A stretch of 61,089 nucleotides of DNA, taken from NCBI GenBank assembly GCA_035297145.1, contig DATGZN010000059.1, positions 1 through 61,089 on the forward strand, in the 5' to 3' direction. Below, piece after piece: positions 24,710-33,616 of this stretch. The notes under the pieces were generated by a model, which was not told the DNA's origin, searched no databases, and saw only the letters and a list, made by a program, of their open reading frames with translations. Position numbers and translations under genes: made by a program. This DNA is from QHXW01 sp035297145 (GTDB lineage: Bacteria > Acidobacteriota > Terriglobia > Bryobacterales > Bryobacteraceae). The first letter of the stretch is position 1. Each line of letters starts with the position of its first letter.

Positions 24710-26356
24710 ATGGATCTAAGGAAGTCGCTGCGGATTCTGATTCCCGGGTCGGTCTTGCTGATTCCGCTCTGCCTCTTGTCGGTTTCGACCAAGACCTACG
24801 CCATACCGGCATTCTCACGCCAGTATCAAACGTCCTGCACGACATGCCATCTGGACTTCCCGAAGCTGAACGATTTCGGAAAGGCTTTCAAGGACGCAGG
24901 CTTCAAGTTTCCAAAGGACGACGCCGATTTCGTGAAGGTTGCGCCGACGCTGCTGGGAGCTGAAGCGCAGAAGCAGGTGTGGCCCAAGAGTGTGTGGCCA
25001 GGATCGATTCCAGGGATGCCGCCGATCGGGTTGCGCATGAACAACTTCTTCCAGTGGACCGGGAGCAATCGTAACCAGTTCAACGCGCTCGCCGCTCCGG
25101 GAACTGTGCCACAGGTGATTCCTGGAACGGATTTCGAGACGGGCTTTTTCAGTATCTTTACGGCGGGAAACTTCGGCAGCGACATCGCGTGGTGGGTGGA
25201 TGACGACATCAGCGTCGCCGGAGCGAACGCCAATGGTGGTTTGGGCGATGGCTACCTGCGGTTTGTGAACATTTCAAGGTTTTTGAAGCTCCCCACGGAT
25301 TCACTCACAGCGCGTGTCGGCCAATTTGAGCTCGATCTTCCTTTCACGGGGGCGCGCAGCATTAACCTGAGCCCCTATGACATCTACTCGGAGGCGAACG
25401 TGGGTGCGATCAGCTCGATGGCGTCTCTCTCACAGAACGTGAACAACCTGTTCACCTTCGCCGGCGCCGCCAAAGGAGTCGAACTGAGCGGCGGCCACAC
25501 GTACGGCGGATACCATTACTCGGTAGCGGTGCTGGATCAGAACACCAGCGGGCTGAGCCAAACGAACAGCCCATATGTGCCTTCAGCCACGGGCGGCGCC
25601 AACGGAGGGGTTGGATTCGCATCGGATTCCAGTTTCAAAGATGTTTACGCACGGTTTGCTTATCGGTTCAACCTGGAGCGCGATTCCGAAAGCCGTAATT
25701 CGGTACAGGCGGCTGGCACTACCGGCCCGCATGATCACACCTACCTGAATTTTGGAACTTTTTACTTGCGTGGCAAGTCGCAGCAGGGTTTGGTGGGCGC
25801 ACTTGCCAACGGCAGTAACACGCTGCTGGAGGCACGTGAACCTTATTATCGCGCTGGTGGCGATTTCAGCTTCAACTACCGCACATTCAACCTGTTCGGG
25901 GTGTACATGTACGGCCATGACAACAATCTGCTGCCGGTGGACAAGAACGGCTTACTGATTCCTCTGCCCGTTAGTTCCACTGGTCCGGTGCCTGTAGGAT
26001 TTGTCACCAGCGTTCCGGCAAAGTTCAACGGCGGCTTCCTCGAGGCTGATTACCTGGTATTGCCGTGGATTATGGCGATAGGCCGGTGGGATGGCGTGCA
26101 TTCGAGCGCCGATCGCATCAACGGGCTACTGCTCGCCGGCAACACTCCGTACTTCGGGGCGCTGGATTCACAGCGGAACCGCTTCACTCCGGGAATTCAG
26201 TTCCTGATCCATCCCAACATCAAAGCCTCATTTGAGTATCAGTTCCGGCCCAAGCAGTTCACCACGGTAGTCACCGACCCGGCAACGGGCGCCCAACAAG
26301 CGCTCAATGCATTCCGGGTGAATACGGCGCTGGTCGGTTTAGAGTTTGTGTACTAA
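24710..26356 (+). CDS. Monoheme outer-membrane cytochrome-porin, Cyc2-like
   Basis: A 548-residue secreted protein. After a signal peptide comes AIPAFSRQYQTSCTTCHLDF with a single heme site (Cys43, Cys46, His47) and then PKLNDFGKAFKDAGFKF; the rest (about 120-548) alternates in the manner of a porin beta-barrel and ends in an aromatic residue (GLEFVY). The N-terminal pattern PAF-x-RQ...CxxCH...FP-x-L-x-x-FG-x-x-F matches Cyc2-type fused cytochrome-porins, known to carry electrons across the outer membrane, for instance from Fe(II). The ribosome binding site is GGAGG before the ATG at 24710. It precedes the cupredoxin and bc-complex genes. A related cytochrome-porin with another donor is also possible. 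Confidence 0.7.
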   Translation: MDLRKSLRILIPGSVLLIPLCLLSVSTKTYAIPAFSRQYQTSCTTCHLDFPKLNDFGKAFKDAGFKFPKDDADFVKVAPTLLGAEAQKQVWPKSVWPGSIPGMPPIGLRMNNFFQWTGSNRNQFNALAAPGTVPQVIPGTDFETGFFSIFTAGNFGSDIAWWVDDDISVAGANANGGLGDGYLRFVNISRFLKLPTDSLTARVGQFELDLPFTGARSINLSPYDIYSEANVGAISSMASLSQNVNNLFTFAGAAKGVELSGGHTYGGYHYSVAVLDQNTSGLSQTNSPYVPSATGGANGGVGFASDSSFKDVYARFAYRFNLERDSESRNSVQAAGTTGPHDHTYLNFGTFYLRGKSQQGLVGALANGSNTLLEAREPYYRAGGDFSFNYRTFNLFGVYMYGHDNNLLPVDKNGLLIPLPVSSTGPVPVGFVTSVPAKFNGGFLEADYLVLPWIMAIGRWDGVHSSADRINGLLLAGNTPYFGALDSQRNRFTPGIQFLIHPNIKASFEYQFRPKQFTTVVTDPATGAQQALNAFRVNTALVGLEFVY

Positions 26357-26378
26357 ACAAATCGAAAGGATCTTGATA

Positions 26379-26972
26379 ATGAACCGTTCATTTACGAAAT
26401 TTGCATTCGCTGCGCTGCTCACCTGCGCGTTGAGTATGGCGGCGCTCCCTGAAAACACGATTTCCGGTAAAGTGAGCGCCGGCAAGGGCGTCTCTGTAGT
26501 TTACGTTGAGGCGATTCCGGGAAAGACATTTCCGGCGCCCGCCGAGCACGTGGTCATCGATCAAAAAGGACTGCTGTTTCAACCGCACGTGGCCGCCGTA
26601 CCGGTGGGAGCGACGGTCGAGTTTTTGAACAGCGACAAAGTAGCGCACAACATCTTCTGGCCGGCAATCAGCGGGAACAAGAAGCTGAGCCACAACATGG
26701 GCACGTGGCCTTCAGGGCAGAAGCGTGAATTCAAGTTCGACACTGCCGGCGTGGTACCACTACTGTGCAATGTGCATCCGGAGATGTCGGCGTACATTGT
26801 GGTGACGCCCACACCATATTTCGCTTTGACGGATGCTGATGGCAACTACAAGATCGCCGGTGTGCCGGAGGGTCAATACACCCTTTCCGCGTGGCACGAA
26901 GGCATGAAGGTGCAACAGAAACCCGTGAAGGTCGCGGGTGAAACCAGCGCGGACTTCACACTTTCCAAGTAA
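26379..26972 (+). CDS. Secreted cupredoxin (methylamine-utilization-type)
   Basis: A 197-residue secreted blue-copper protein: signal peptide (FAFAALLTCALSMAALPEN), then a plastocyanin-like fold with copper ligands His90 (KVAHNIFWP) and Cys130-x2-His133-x2-Met136 (LLCNVHPEM). A C-terminal carboxypeptidase-regulatory-like beta domain follows (LTDADGNYKIAGVPEGQYTL). It is a probable soluble electron carrier in the periplasm. The ATG at 26379 has AAAGGA upstream. It lies 22 bases behind the cytochrome-porin and 34 bases ahead of the flavoprotein, in one transcription unit with the bc complex, so it may carry electrons between the porin and the complex or a terminal oxidase. Confidence 0.85.
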   Translation: MNRSFTKFAFAALLTCALSMAALPENTISGKVSAGKGVSVVYVEAIPGKTFPAPAEHVVIDQKGLLFQPHVAAVPVGATVEFLNSDKVAHNIFWPAISGNKKLSHNMGTWPSGQKREFKFDTAGVVPLLCNVHPEMSAYIVVTPTPYFALTDADGNYKIAGVPEGQYTLSAWHEGMKVQQKPVKVAGETSADFTLSK

Positions 26973-27006
26973 GCGGGACGACGAACGGCCGGCGGGAATA
27001 ACGACC

Positions 27007-28941
27007 ATGCGAATGCGTTTTCGCGACAAGAAAGTCGACCGCGACTGGCTGAACAGTAACTTTCCCTGCATGATGGCGTGCCCGGCGGGAACCAACGCCG
27101 GGCGCTACGTCGCTCTCATAGCGGAGGGCCGGTTTGAAGAGGCCTATCGGTACGCCCGCGATCCCAACCCCATGGCCAGCATTTGTGGCCGCGTGTGTGC
27201 GCATCCCTGCGAAACAGCTTGCCGCCGAGGCGCCATCGACAAACCAATTTCCATCCGTGCTTTGAAACGCTTCCTGACGGAGCGGTATGGGCCGGAATCC
27301 AGACATCCTCTAACGATCCACCGCGAGCCCGCGAACAAACTGCGTTATCGCGTTGCGGTTGTCGGGAGCGGCCCCGTTGGCCTCTCAGCCGCGCACGATC
27401 TGGCTGTGATGGGTTACCAGGTGACCATCCTGGAAGCTGCGCCGGCCGCCGGCGGCATGCTGCGGTTGGGGATTCCGGAATATCGCCTACCGCGCAGCGT
27501 GGTGGACGCGCAAATCCGCGAGATCCTCGATATCGGCAACGTCACCCTCAAGCTGAACACGGCGGCAGGCCGCGATTTTACGATTTCGGAGTTGCGCTCC
27601 CAAGGCTTCGATGCAGTGGTGATCGCGGTGGGCGCGCATCGCAGCCGGGATCTTTCCATCCCCGGCGTGGATCTGGATGGGGTCCATAAGGGCATCGACT
27701 TTCTGCTCAATGCGAATCTGGGGTATCGATTCACGATCGGCAAAAAAGTGGTGGTGATCGGCGGCGGGAATGTCGCGATGGACGTCGCACGATCGGCGGC
27801 GCGAGAGGTGCTGAAGCAGCATCCGGCAGCGGCGGAAGGCGAGGTACCGAGCGATACCAACATCGCGGCGGTTGCGGCGCACGAGATGGTGGACATCTCG
27901 CTTTCGGCCCTGAGGCTGGGAGCGAGTGAAGTGAGCATCGTTTGCCTGGAAAAGCGCGATGAGATGCCGGCGGCGCTCGAAGAAATCGAAGAAGCCGAAA
28001 CCGAGGGCATTCTCCTGCACGATGGCCGCGGACCCAAACAAGTGGTCGGGCGCAACGGCAAAGTTGTCGGCCTCGAGACACTCAAGACCAAATGGGTTTT
28101 CGATTCCTCCAGACGGTTCAACCCCGCGTTCTACGAAAACAGCGAGTCGGTGCTGGAATGCGACACGATCATCATGGCCATCGGTCAGGCGCCGAAACTG
28201 GACTTTCTGCGGCCCGAGGATGGCGTGCAGGTGTCGCCGCGCGGACTGATCGTAGCCGACCGGAAAACACTGATGACCAGCGCCGCCGGTGTCTTCGCGG
28301 GCGGCGATTGCGTGTTCGGGCCGCGCCTCATCATCGATAGCGTAGGCGATGGGAGACGCATCGCGGCAGCCATCGATGAATACCTTACGGGACGCACCAG
28401 GCCCGAGCCCGAGATCGAAGTCGAGGTACTCGATCGCCACCACATGTTTTCCGATTTTATGAACTGGAACCGGCAGCCTGTTCCCATGCTGCCGCTCGAC
28501 AGGCGGACGGGCGTCACCGAGGTCGAGGTCGGGTTCGACACCGAAAGTGCGATGCGCGAAGCAAGGCGGTGCCTTCGCTGCTGGGTCAATACGGTGTTCG
28601 AGGGGAATGAACTCGATGGGTCGCAATGCGTGCTGTGCGGCGGCTGCGTGGACATCTGCCCGGAAGACTGCCTCAAGCTGGTGCCACTCGAGCAGATTGA
28701 TCTCACGCCAGAGGTGATCGAGCACATCCAGCAGAACGAGCAGCTCTACCGCGTGGAGTTAGATGACGTGGCGGCGGAAGAGCTGGGCGTGATCACGGGC
28801 TCGGCCATGATCAAGGACGAAACGCGTTGCATCCGCTGCGGGCTGTGCGCGGAGCGTTGTCCGGTCCAAGTGATCACGATGGAGGCATATCACATCGTGA
28901 GCGATGGGATTCCGCAGTTGATTCAGATACAGGCAAGGTAA
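27007..28941 (+). CDS. GltD-like FAD/Fe-S oxidoreductase with two extra ferredoxin clusters
   Basis: A 644-residue cytoplasmic flavoprotein. The N-terminal Fe-S domain (Fer4_20 type) has FPCMMACPAGTNAGRYVALI and GRVCAHPCETACRRGAIDKP. The FAD-binding Rossmann motif is VAVVGSGPVGLSAAHDLAVM followed by AAGGMLRLGIPEYRLP, and the NAD(P)-binding motif is VVVIGGGNVAMDVARSA, as in the small subunit of glutamate synthase and NfnB-like enzymes. The C-terminus adds CVLCGGCVDICPEDC and CIRCGLCAERCP, two 4Fe-4S ferredoxin clusters. Its role could be moving electrons between NAD(P)H or ferredoxin and the quinone or bc complex, which is inferred from its place directly before the Rieske gene. A start at 27013 is nearly as likely as 27007. 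Confidence 0.85.
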   Translation: MRMRFRDKKVDRDWLNSNFPCMMACPAGTNAGRYVALIAEGRFEEAYRYARDPNPMASICGRVCAHPCETACRRGAIDKPISIRALKRFLTERYGPESRHPLTIHREPANKLRYRVAVVGSGPVGLSAAHDLAVMGYQVTILEAAPAAGGMLRLGIPEYRLPRSVVDAQIREILDIGNVTLKLNTAAGRDFTISELRSQGFDAVVIAVGAHRSRDLSIPGVDLDGVHKGIDFLLNANLGYRFTIGKKVVVIGGGNVAMDVARSAAREVLKQHPAAAEGEVPSDTNIAAVAAHEMVDISLSALRLGASEVSIVCLEKRDEMPAALEEIEEAETEGILLHDGRGPKQVVGRNGKVVGLETLKTKWVFDSSRRFNPAFYENSESVLECDTIIMAIGQAPKLDFLRPEDGVQVSPRGLIVADRKTLMTSAAGVFAGGDCVFGPRLIIDSVGDGRRIAAAIDEYLTGRTRPEPEIEVEVLDRHHMFSDFMNWNRQPVPMLPLDRRTGVTEVEVGFDTESAMREARRCLRCWVNTVFEGNELDGSQCVLCGGCVDICPEDCLKLVPLEQIDLTPEVIEHIQQNEQLYRVELDDVAAEELGVITGSAMIKDETRCIRCGLCAERCPVQVITMEAYHIVSDGIPQLIQIQAR

Positions 28942-28945
28942 ACCC

Positions 28946-29422
28946 ATGGCAGATGAAAAGCAGCGAGACGTCAATTGCACACGCCGTGAAGTGTTCGTAA
29001 AGTTGGGGCTGGGGAGCCTCGCCATTGCCGGAGCCGGCGCAGCGGTGTCCGGTTATGAATTTCTCTCCCCCAATGTGCTCTACGAGCCCTCACCCATCAT
29101 GAACGCGGGCAAGCCGGATCGGTACCCGCAGGGCTCGGTGACAGCGGACGCCCAGAACGGAATTTACATCATTCACGGGCCGGAGGGATTCTATGCGCTC
29201 TCCGCCGTGTGCACTCACCTGGGCTGTCTGACCTCGTGGTTGCCGGAACAAGGGCGGATCGCCTGCCCGTGCCACGGCAGCAAATTCAACACGGAAGGCG
29301 TCAAGATCGAAGGCCCGGCCCCGCGTCCCCTGCCGTGGCTCCGAGTGTGGGTCAGCGATGAAGGCGATCTGATGGTGGACCGGTCCACCACGGTTGCGGC
29401 CCGGCAATTCCTGAGGACCTAG
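28946..29422 (+). CDS. Rieske [2Fe-2S] protein of a cytochrome bc complex
   Basis: A 158-residue Rieske protein. The N-terminus CTRREVFVKLGLGS is a twin-arginine signal-anchor that is usually not cut. The cluster-binding boxes are AVCTHLGC and CPCHGSKF, giving the two Cys-His pairs. It passes electrons from quinol at the Qo site to a c-type cytochrome. It starts four bases after the flavoprotein stop and ends one base before the cytochrome b gene, so expression is tightly linked. Its length is normal for b6f-type and Gram-positive-type Rieske proteins. Confidence 0.93.
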   Translation: MADEKQRDVNCTRREVFVKLGLGSLAIAGAGAAVSGYEFLSPNVLYEPSPIMNAGKPDRYPQGSVTADAQNGIYIIHGPEGFYALSAVCTHLGCLTSWLPEQGRIACPCHGSKFNTEGVKIEGPAPRPLPWLRVWVSDEGDLMVDRSTTVAARQFLRT

Positions 29423-29423
29423 C

Positions 29424-30170
29424 ATGGCGAAGGCGATCGAAGCATACCTAAACGATCTACGCGAAACGCGGGTGTGGCGCTCGATGTTTCGCAGTGGGAC
29501 GGGCGCGACCAATCTGCATCGGGCGCTGGCAGTGCAGCAAAACATCTTCCTGCATCTGTTCTCGGTGAAGATGCGGCGCGCGGCCCTCAACTTCAGTGTG
29601 ACCTGGTACTTGGGAACGCTGAGCCTGGCGACGTTCCTGATATTGGTGGGCACCGGGATTCCGCTGATGCTTTACTACCATCCTTCGGTTCCGCAAGCCT
29701 ATGCGGATATGAAGGACCTGCAGTTTGTGGTTTCGGCGGGCGTGTTCCTCAGAAACCTGCACCGGTGGTCGGCGCACGCCATGGTGCTGCTGGTGTTCGC
29801 GCACATGTTCAAGGTGTTCTATCGCGGCGCATACCGAGCACCACGGGAGTTCAACTGGGTGATCGGCGTAGTGTTGCTCCTTGTGACGCTGTTCCTCAGC
29901 TACACCGGTTATCTGCTGCCCTGGGACCAATTGGCGTACTGGGCGATCACCGTGGGTTCCAACATCATGTCCGCGGTGCCGCTTTTGGGCCAGAAGATGC
30001 GCTTTTTGATGCTAGGCGGAAACTCGGTGAATGCGAACGCTCTGCTTCGTTTTTACGTGCTGCACTGCGTGATTCTGCCGCTGGCGGCGATTCTTTTCAT
30101 CGGAGTACACTTCTGGCGCATTCGCAAAGACGGTGGCCTGTACGCAGGGGAGGGCAAGCCGCATGAGTGA
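29424..30170 (+). CDS. Cytochrome b (N-terminal, b6-like) subunit
   Basis: A 248-residue membrane protein with four helices, corresponding to the N-terminal half of cytochrome b, as in cytochrome b6. The heme-ligand histidines are in NLHRWSAHAMVLLVFAHMFK and in VLHCVILPLAAILFIGVHFW. The conserved quinone-site pattern SYTGYLLPWDQLAYWA is present. It forms the quinol-oxidising core together with the next subunit and the Rieske protein. The split into two genes is like chloroplast and cyanobacterial b6f and many Acidobacteria. It overlaps the next gene by eight bases. Confidence 0.93.
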   Translation: MAKAIEAYLNDLRETRVWRSMFRSGTGATNLHRALAVQQNIFLHLFSVKMRRAALNFSVTWYLGTLSLATFLILVGTGIPLMLYYHPSVPQAYADMKDLQFVVSAGVFLRNLHRWSAHAMVLLVFAHMFKVFYRGAYRAPREFNWVIGVVLLLVTLFLSYTGYLLPWDQLAYWAITVGSNIMSAVPLLGQKMRFLMLGGNSVNANALLRFYVLHCVILPLAAILFIGVHFWRIRKDGGLYAGEGKPHE

Positions 30171-30867
30171 TCCCAAGAAATTCGAGGCGGCACTGGATTC
30201 CGACAGCCGGAAGTCGCCCGTGCGGGTGGCGTTCGTTACGCGGCGGACATCACCCCACGTCAAAGCTAAGGATGATGCTCTCGTGATGACGTGGCCGGAA
30301 ACGCTATTTCGGGCGGCAGTAGCGATCGAGATCCTTGGCATTGCACTCGTGCTGCTGGCGCTCTTTTGGGACGCCCCGCTCGAGGAACTGGCCGATCCCA
30401 TGCAGACTCCCAACCCAGCGAAAGCACCCTGGTACTTCCTGGGGTTGCAGGAGCTGCTGCATTACTTCCCGCCGGTTATTGCCGGAGTATTGATTCCCAC
30501 GATGGTAATTGTGGCGCTGATCGTCATTCCGTACTTCAACATCAACGTGGAAGCGCAAGGCGTCTGGCTGCGGGACAAGCAGCGGCGCATGCGCATTGTG
30601 GCAATTGTAGTGGGCGTGCTCAGCGCACTGTTCCTGGCCTTACAGGTCTGGGTGATTCTGATTCCTACGCTGGTGGTGGCAGGCTTCATGTTTCTGGCGG
30701 CGGCGAGCGCGCCGGATTCACCTCAGAGATTCCGGCGCTGGCTGGTTTCGAAGCCGTTGTCTTTTTGGATCATGACCTGGTTTTTGATTCAGGCTTCGGT
30801 GCTGACCATGGTGGGAACGTTCTTCCGGGGCGCGGGTTGGTCCTGGGTCTGGCCGTGGAGAGCGTGA
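30163..30867 (+). CDS. Cytochrome b C-terminal (subunit IV-like)
   Basis: A 234-residue membrane protein, the C-terminal half of cytochrome b. It has DAPLEELADPMQTPNPAKAP and WYFLGLQELLHYFPPVIAGV, the subunit IV / PEWY-region signature (here without the exact PEWY tetrapeptide), and additional hydrophobic helices (IVAIVVGVLSALFLALQVWV and LIPTLVVAGFMFLAAAS). Start ATG 30163 overlaps the b6-like gene, and the stop shares a base with the start of the octaheme cytochrome (30867). The C-terminal helix after subunit IV is an extension not found in PetD. Confidence 0.88.
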   Translation: MSDPKKFEAALDSDSRKSPVRVAFVTRRTSPHVKAKDDALVMTWPETLFRAAVAIEILGIALVLLALFWDAPLEELADPMQTPNPAKAPWYFLGLQELLHYFPPVIAGVLIPTMVIVALIVIPYFNINVEAQGVWLRDKQRRMRIVAIVVGVLSALFLALQVWVILIPTLVVAGFMFLAAASAPDSPQRFRRWLVSKPLSFWIMTWFLIQASVLTMVGTFFRGAGWSWVWPWRA

Positions 30868-32894
30868 TGGGCAAACGCAAGATCGGCGAAGCCTGGCAGT
30901 TTCTATTCGGAGACAGCGCGCGGGCATTCGGGACACTGAGCGTGGTGCTGGTTCTGTTGCTGGCGGTGGTCCCGGTGAAGCATCATTTCCGTGAGTGGGC
31001 GCAGTATCAGGCGCGGTATCTGCGAATGATTCGCCAGCGCGGCGATGCTGCTACTTTGCAGCGGCGGTTTCAAGCGGGATTGCAGCAGACCTGGTTGCCG
31101 GAACTGGCCGTGGTGGACCGCTGCACCACCTGTCACGTGGCGCTGAAGGAAACGTCGCTCGCGGATGTGAGCACGCAGCCGTTCCGGCCGCATCCGCCGA
31201 TTCCACATTCGTTGACCGAATTCGGGTGTGTGATGTGCCACCGCGGGCAAGGCCCCGCCACCACCGTGGAGGAAGCACACAGCAGCACGAAAGCATGGGA
31301 GCAGCCGGTTCTGCCGGCGCGTTATTTCGAGTCGTCGTGCGGACAGTGCCACGAGAATGCTCTCACGGGAACGCCCCAGCTCAATGCCGGCAGAAAACTT
31401 CTGGCGTGGTACGGATGTGTGGGATGCCACACTCTTAAGACGCCGGAGGGCGTGCGGGTAGGGGCGACCGATGAACCGCCGCCGTTGACGCACATCGCCG
31501 AGAAAACTTCGCGTGAGTGGATTTATGCATGGCTGAAGAACCCGCAGGCCTACTCCGTGTCCGCGACGATGCCGGATTTCAAGCTGATCGATGCGGATGC
31601 ACGGGACATCGCGACGTTTCTCATCGGCCAAAGCACTCCATCAGGCGCGCAGGCGGCGAAGCCGGGGGCATCCGCAGGGGAAGCGCAAGAGGGCGCGAGC
31701 GTGTACGGTGAAGCCTTCTGCGCATCGTGCCATGCGGTGCAAAACGCTGCAGGACTGATGGTGGGCGGCGACATCGGGCCGGAATTGACGCGCGTAGGGT
31801 CCAAGGTGAAAGCGGATTGGCTGGACGGATGGCTGCGGAATCCGAAAACTTATGCGGCGCATACGGCGATGCCGCGCTACCGATTCACTGACAAGCAGTT
31901 CGGGTTGCTGGCGGGATTTCTTCTGGCGAAGACCGATAGCGACCTGCTCGCTAACGTGCATCTCGAACCCGCGACAAAGGAGCAGTCCGCGCATGGCAAG
32001 GCGCTAGTGAATGAACGCGGGTGCGCATCCTGCCACGAGATCAATGGCGTCAATCGGCCCGACAACTTCGCTCCCGACCTGACCGAGGTGGGCAGCCGAT
32101 CCCTGGCGAAGCTGGTGTTTGCTCCCGGAGTTGCGCATACGCTGCCGGATTACCTGGCAGCCAAGATCCGCCAGCCACGGACCTTCGGGAACCAACTGAA
32201 GATGCCGCAGTACAGTTTTTCCTCGGCTCAGGTTGACGAGCTGGTGACCGCACTACTGGCCCAAACAGAACGCGCCCAAACGCTACCCGCGACGCTGCGA
32301 CAGCCGGGGCAGGCCGTCTCCAGCTATCAGCCGGCAGGAAAAGCGGGAAAGCTCATGGACGACATGCAGTGCTTTAGCTGCCACGCCATTAACGGGCGCG
32401 GCGGCGATATGGCGCCGGACCTCACCTGGGAAGGTAGTGCAGTCGACCGGCAATGGCTGGTGAGTTTTCTGAAAAATCCGAACACGCTGCGGCCGGCGTT
32501 GATCCGGCGTATGCCGAAGTTTAATCTGACTGATGCGGAAACTACAACCCTGGCCGATTACATCCTGACCGCATACCAAACGCCGGCCTTCGACACGGAC
32601 TCGATCGAAGTCAAGACATTTACGGCGGAAGACCGGGAACGTGGCCGGCAGCTCTTCTATTCACGTTACGCATGCCAGGCGTGCCACATCGTCGATTCAC
32701 AGAATGACAAAGGCTACGTCGGGCCGACGCTGACTCAGGTTGGTGCGCGATTGACGCCGGCATGGATCTTTCATTACTTGAAGAATCCGCAAGTAATGCG
32801 GCCGGGGACGATTGAACCGAATCAGCACTTGAGCGATGAGGATGCGCACGCACTCACGGCGTTCCTGGCGTTTCAGAAAGGAGCGAAGAAATGA
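30867..32894 (+). CDS. Octaheme membrane-anchored cytochrome c
   Basis: A 675-residue protein with an N-terminal membrane anchor (LSVVLVLLLAVVPV) and eight CxxCH heme sites in order: CTTCH, CVMCH, CGQCH, CVGCH, CASCH, CASCH, CFSCH and CQACH. The second half consists of repeated monoheme cytochrome-c domains (DLTEVGSRSLAKLVF, DLTWEGSAVDRQWLVSFLKN, TLTQVGARLTPAWIFHYLKN) probably arisen by duplication. It takes the place of cytochrome c1/f in the bc complex and would carry electrons outward from the Rieske protein in the periplasm. The longer upstream frame from 30291 overlaps the subunit IV gene; the ATG at 30867 is supported by the anchor that follows. Confidence 0.9.
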   Translation: MGKRKIGEAWQFLFGDSARAFGTLSVVLVLLLAVVPVKHHFREWAQYQARYLRMIRQRGDAATLQRRFQAGLQQTWLPELAVVDRCTTCHVALKETSLADVSTQPFRPHPPIPHSLTEFGCVMCHRGQGPATTVEEAHSSTKAWEQPVLPARYFESSCGQCHENALTGTPQLNAGRKLLAWYGCVGCHTLKTPEGVRVGATDEPPPLTHIAEKTSREWIYAWLKNPQAYSVSATMPDFKLIDADARDIATFLIGQSTPSGAQAAKPGASAGEAQEGASVYGEAFCASCHAVQNAAGLMVGGDIGPELTRVGSKVKADWLDGWLRNPKTYAAHTAMPRYRFTDKQFGLLAGFLLAKTDSDLLANVHLEPATKEQSAHGKALVNERGCASCHEINGVNRPDNFAPDLTEVGSRSLAKLVFAPGVAHTLPDYLAAKIRQPRTFGNQLKMPQYSFSSAQVDELVTALLAQTERAQTLPATLRQPGQAVSSYQPAGKAGKLMDDMQCFSCHAINGRGGDMAPDLTWEGSAVDRQWLVSFLKNPNTLRPALIRRMPKFNLTDAETTTLADYILTAYQTPAFDTDSIEVKTFTAEDRERGRQLFYSRYACQACHIVDSQNDKGYVGPTLTQVGARLTPAWIFHYLKNPQVMRPGTIEPNQHLSDEDAHALTAFLAFQKGAKK

Positions 32895-33616
32895 GGCGCG
32901 TCTATGTGGCGTTCCTCGCGTTCGCTCTCGCGGGAGGCTGCGGCAAGAGAGTCCCGACGGCTGCACGAATCGAGCCGAAGGCGTTCGGCGCGGCGCTGGT
33001 AGAAGTCAGCGGAAGCAAGCAAGTCGCAGTCACCGGCGCGCCGGTAGATCAGCCGCTCGTTGTTCAGGTTAACGACGCGCAAGGTGCTGCGGTAGCGGGC
33101 GCCGTGGTTTCGTTCCATGCCGCTGGAGGCGCGAGTGTGGAACCGCCGGAGGGACTGACCGGGTCCGACGGCCAGTTCAGCGTGAATGTCACCCTGGGCG
33201 TCGTCGCGGGGCGCTATCAGGTCGTCGCGACGACACGGGATAAGACGGGTAAGGCGCTGGAGCTGCGGTCGGAAGAAATCGCGCTCGGGTACCAGCAGAA
33301 TCTGGGCCGCCAGTTGAACGATAGGTACTGCTCGCGCTGCCACGATTCCGAATCCACGGCGGAGCGCGTCTCCAACCACGACAATCTCAAGGCGCCGCCT
33401 CACGCGTTCACTGACGGAGCTTTCCTGAACAACATGAGCGACGCGGACCTCGCCAATATCATCACGCACGGCGGACCGGCGTATAACAAATCCGCGGAGA
33501 TGCCGCCGTACGGAGGCACGTTGCAGAAATCTGAGATCGAGGCCCTGATCGCGTTCATTCGAGCGGTTGCGGATCCGCCATATCGGTTGAAAGGGTTGGT
33601 CTATGCGAAGAATTAA
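32891..33616 (+). CDS. Monoheme cytochrome c lipoprotein with Ig-like domain
   Basis: A 241-residue lipoprotein. A signal with lipobox (FALAGGC-GK) is followed by a beta-sandwich of the bacterial Ig/invasin type (VVQVNDAQGAAVAGAVVSFH, VEPPEGLTGSDGQFSVNVTL) and a C-terminal cytochrome c domain with one heme site CSRCH and the distal methionine likely in KSAEMPPYGG. It overlaps the octaheme gene by four bases (ATGA), so it is translated in step with it. It probably receives electrons from the octaheme protein and may present them at the outer membrane; this is inferred. Confidence 0.85.
   Translation: MRRVYVAFLAFALAGGCGKRVPTAARIEPKAFGAALVEVSGSKQVAVTGAPVDQPLVVQVNDAQGAAVAGAVVSFHAAGGASVEPPEGLTGSDGQFSVNVTLGVVAGRYQVVATTRDKTGKALELRSEEIALGYQQNLGRQLNDRYCSRCHDSESTAERVSNHDNLKAPPHAFTDGAFLNNMSDADLANIITHGGPAYNKSAEMPPYGGTLQKSEIEALIAFIRAVADPPYRLKGLVYAKN

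Noticed and set aside
27487..28725. Minus-strand open frame of 412 codons
   Set aside because: It lies wholly inside the GltD-like flavoprotein gene, which has clear motifs on the plus strand. The antisense frame has no protein-like motifs.
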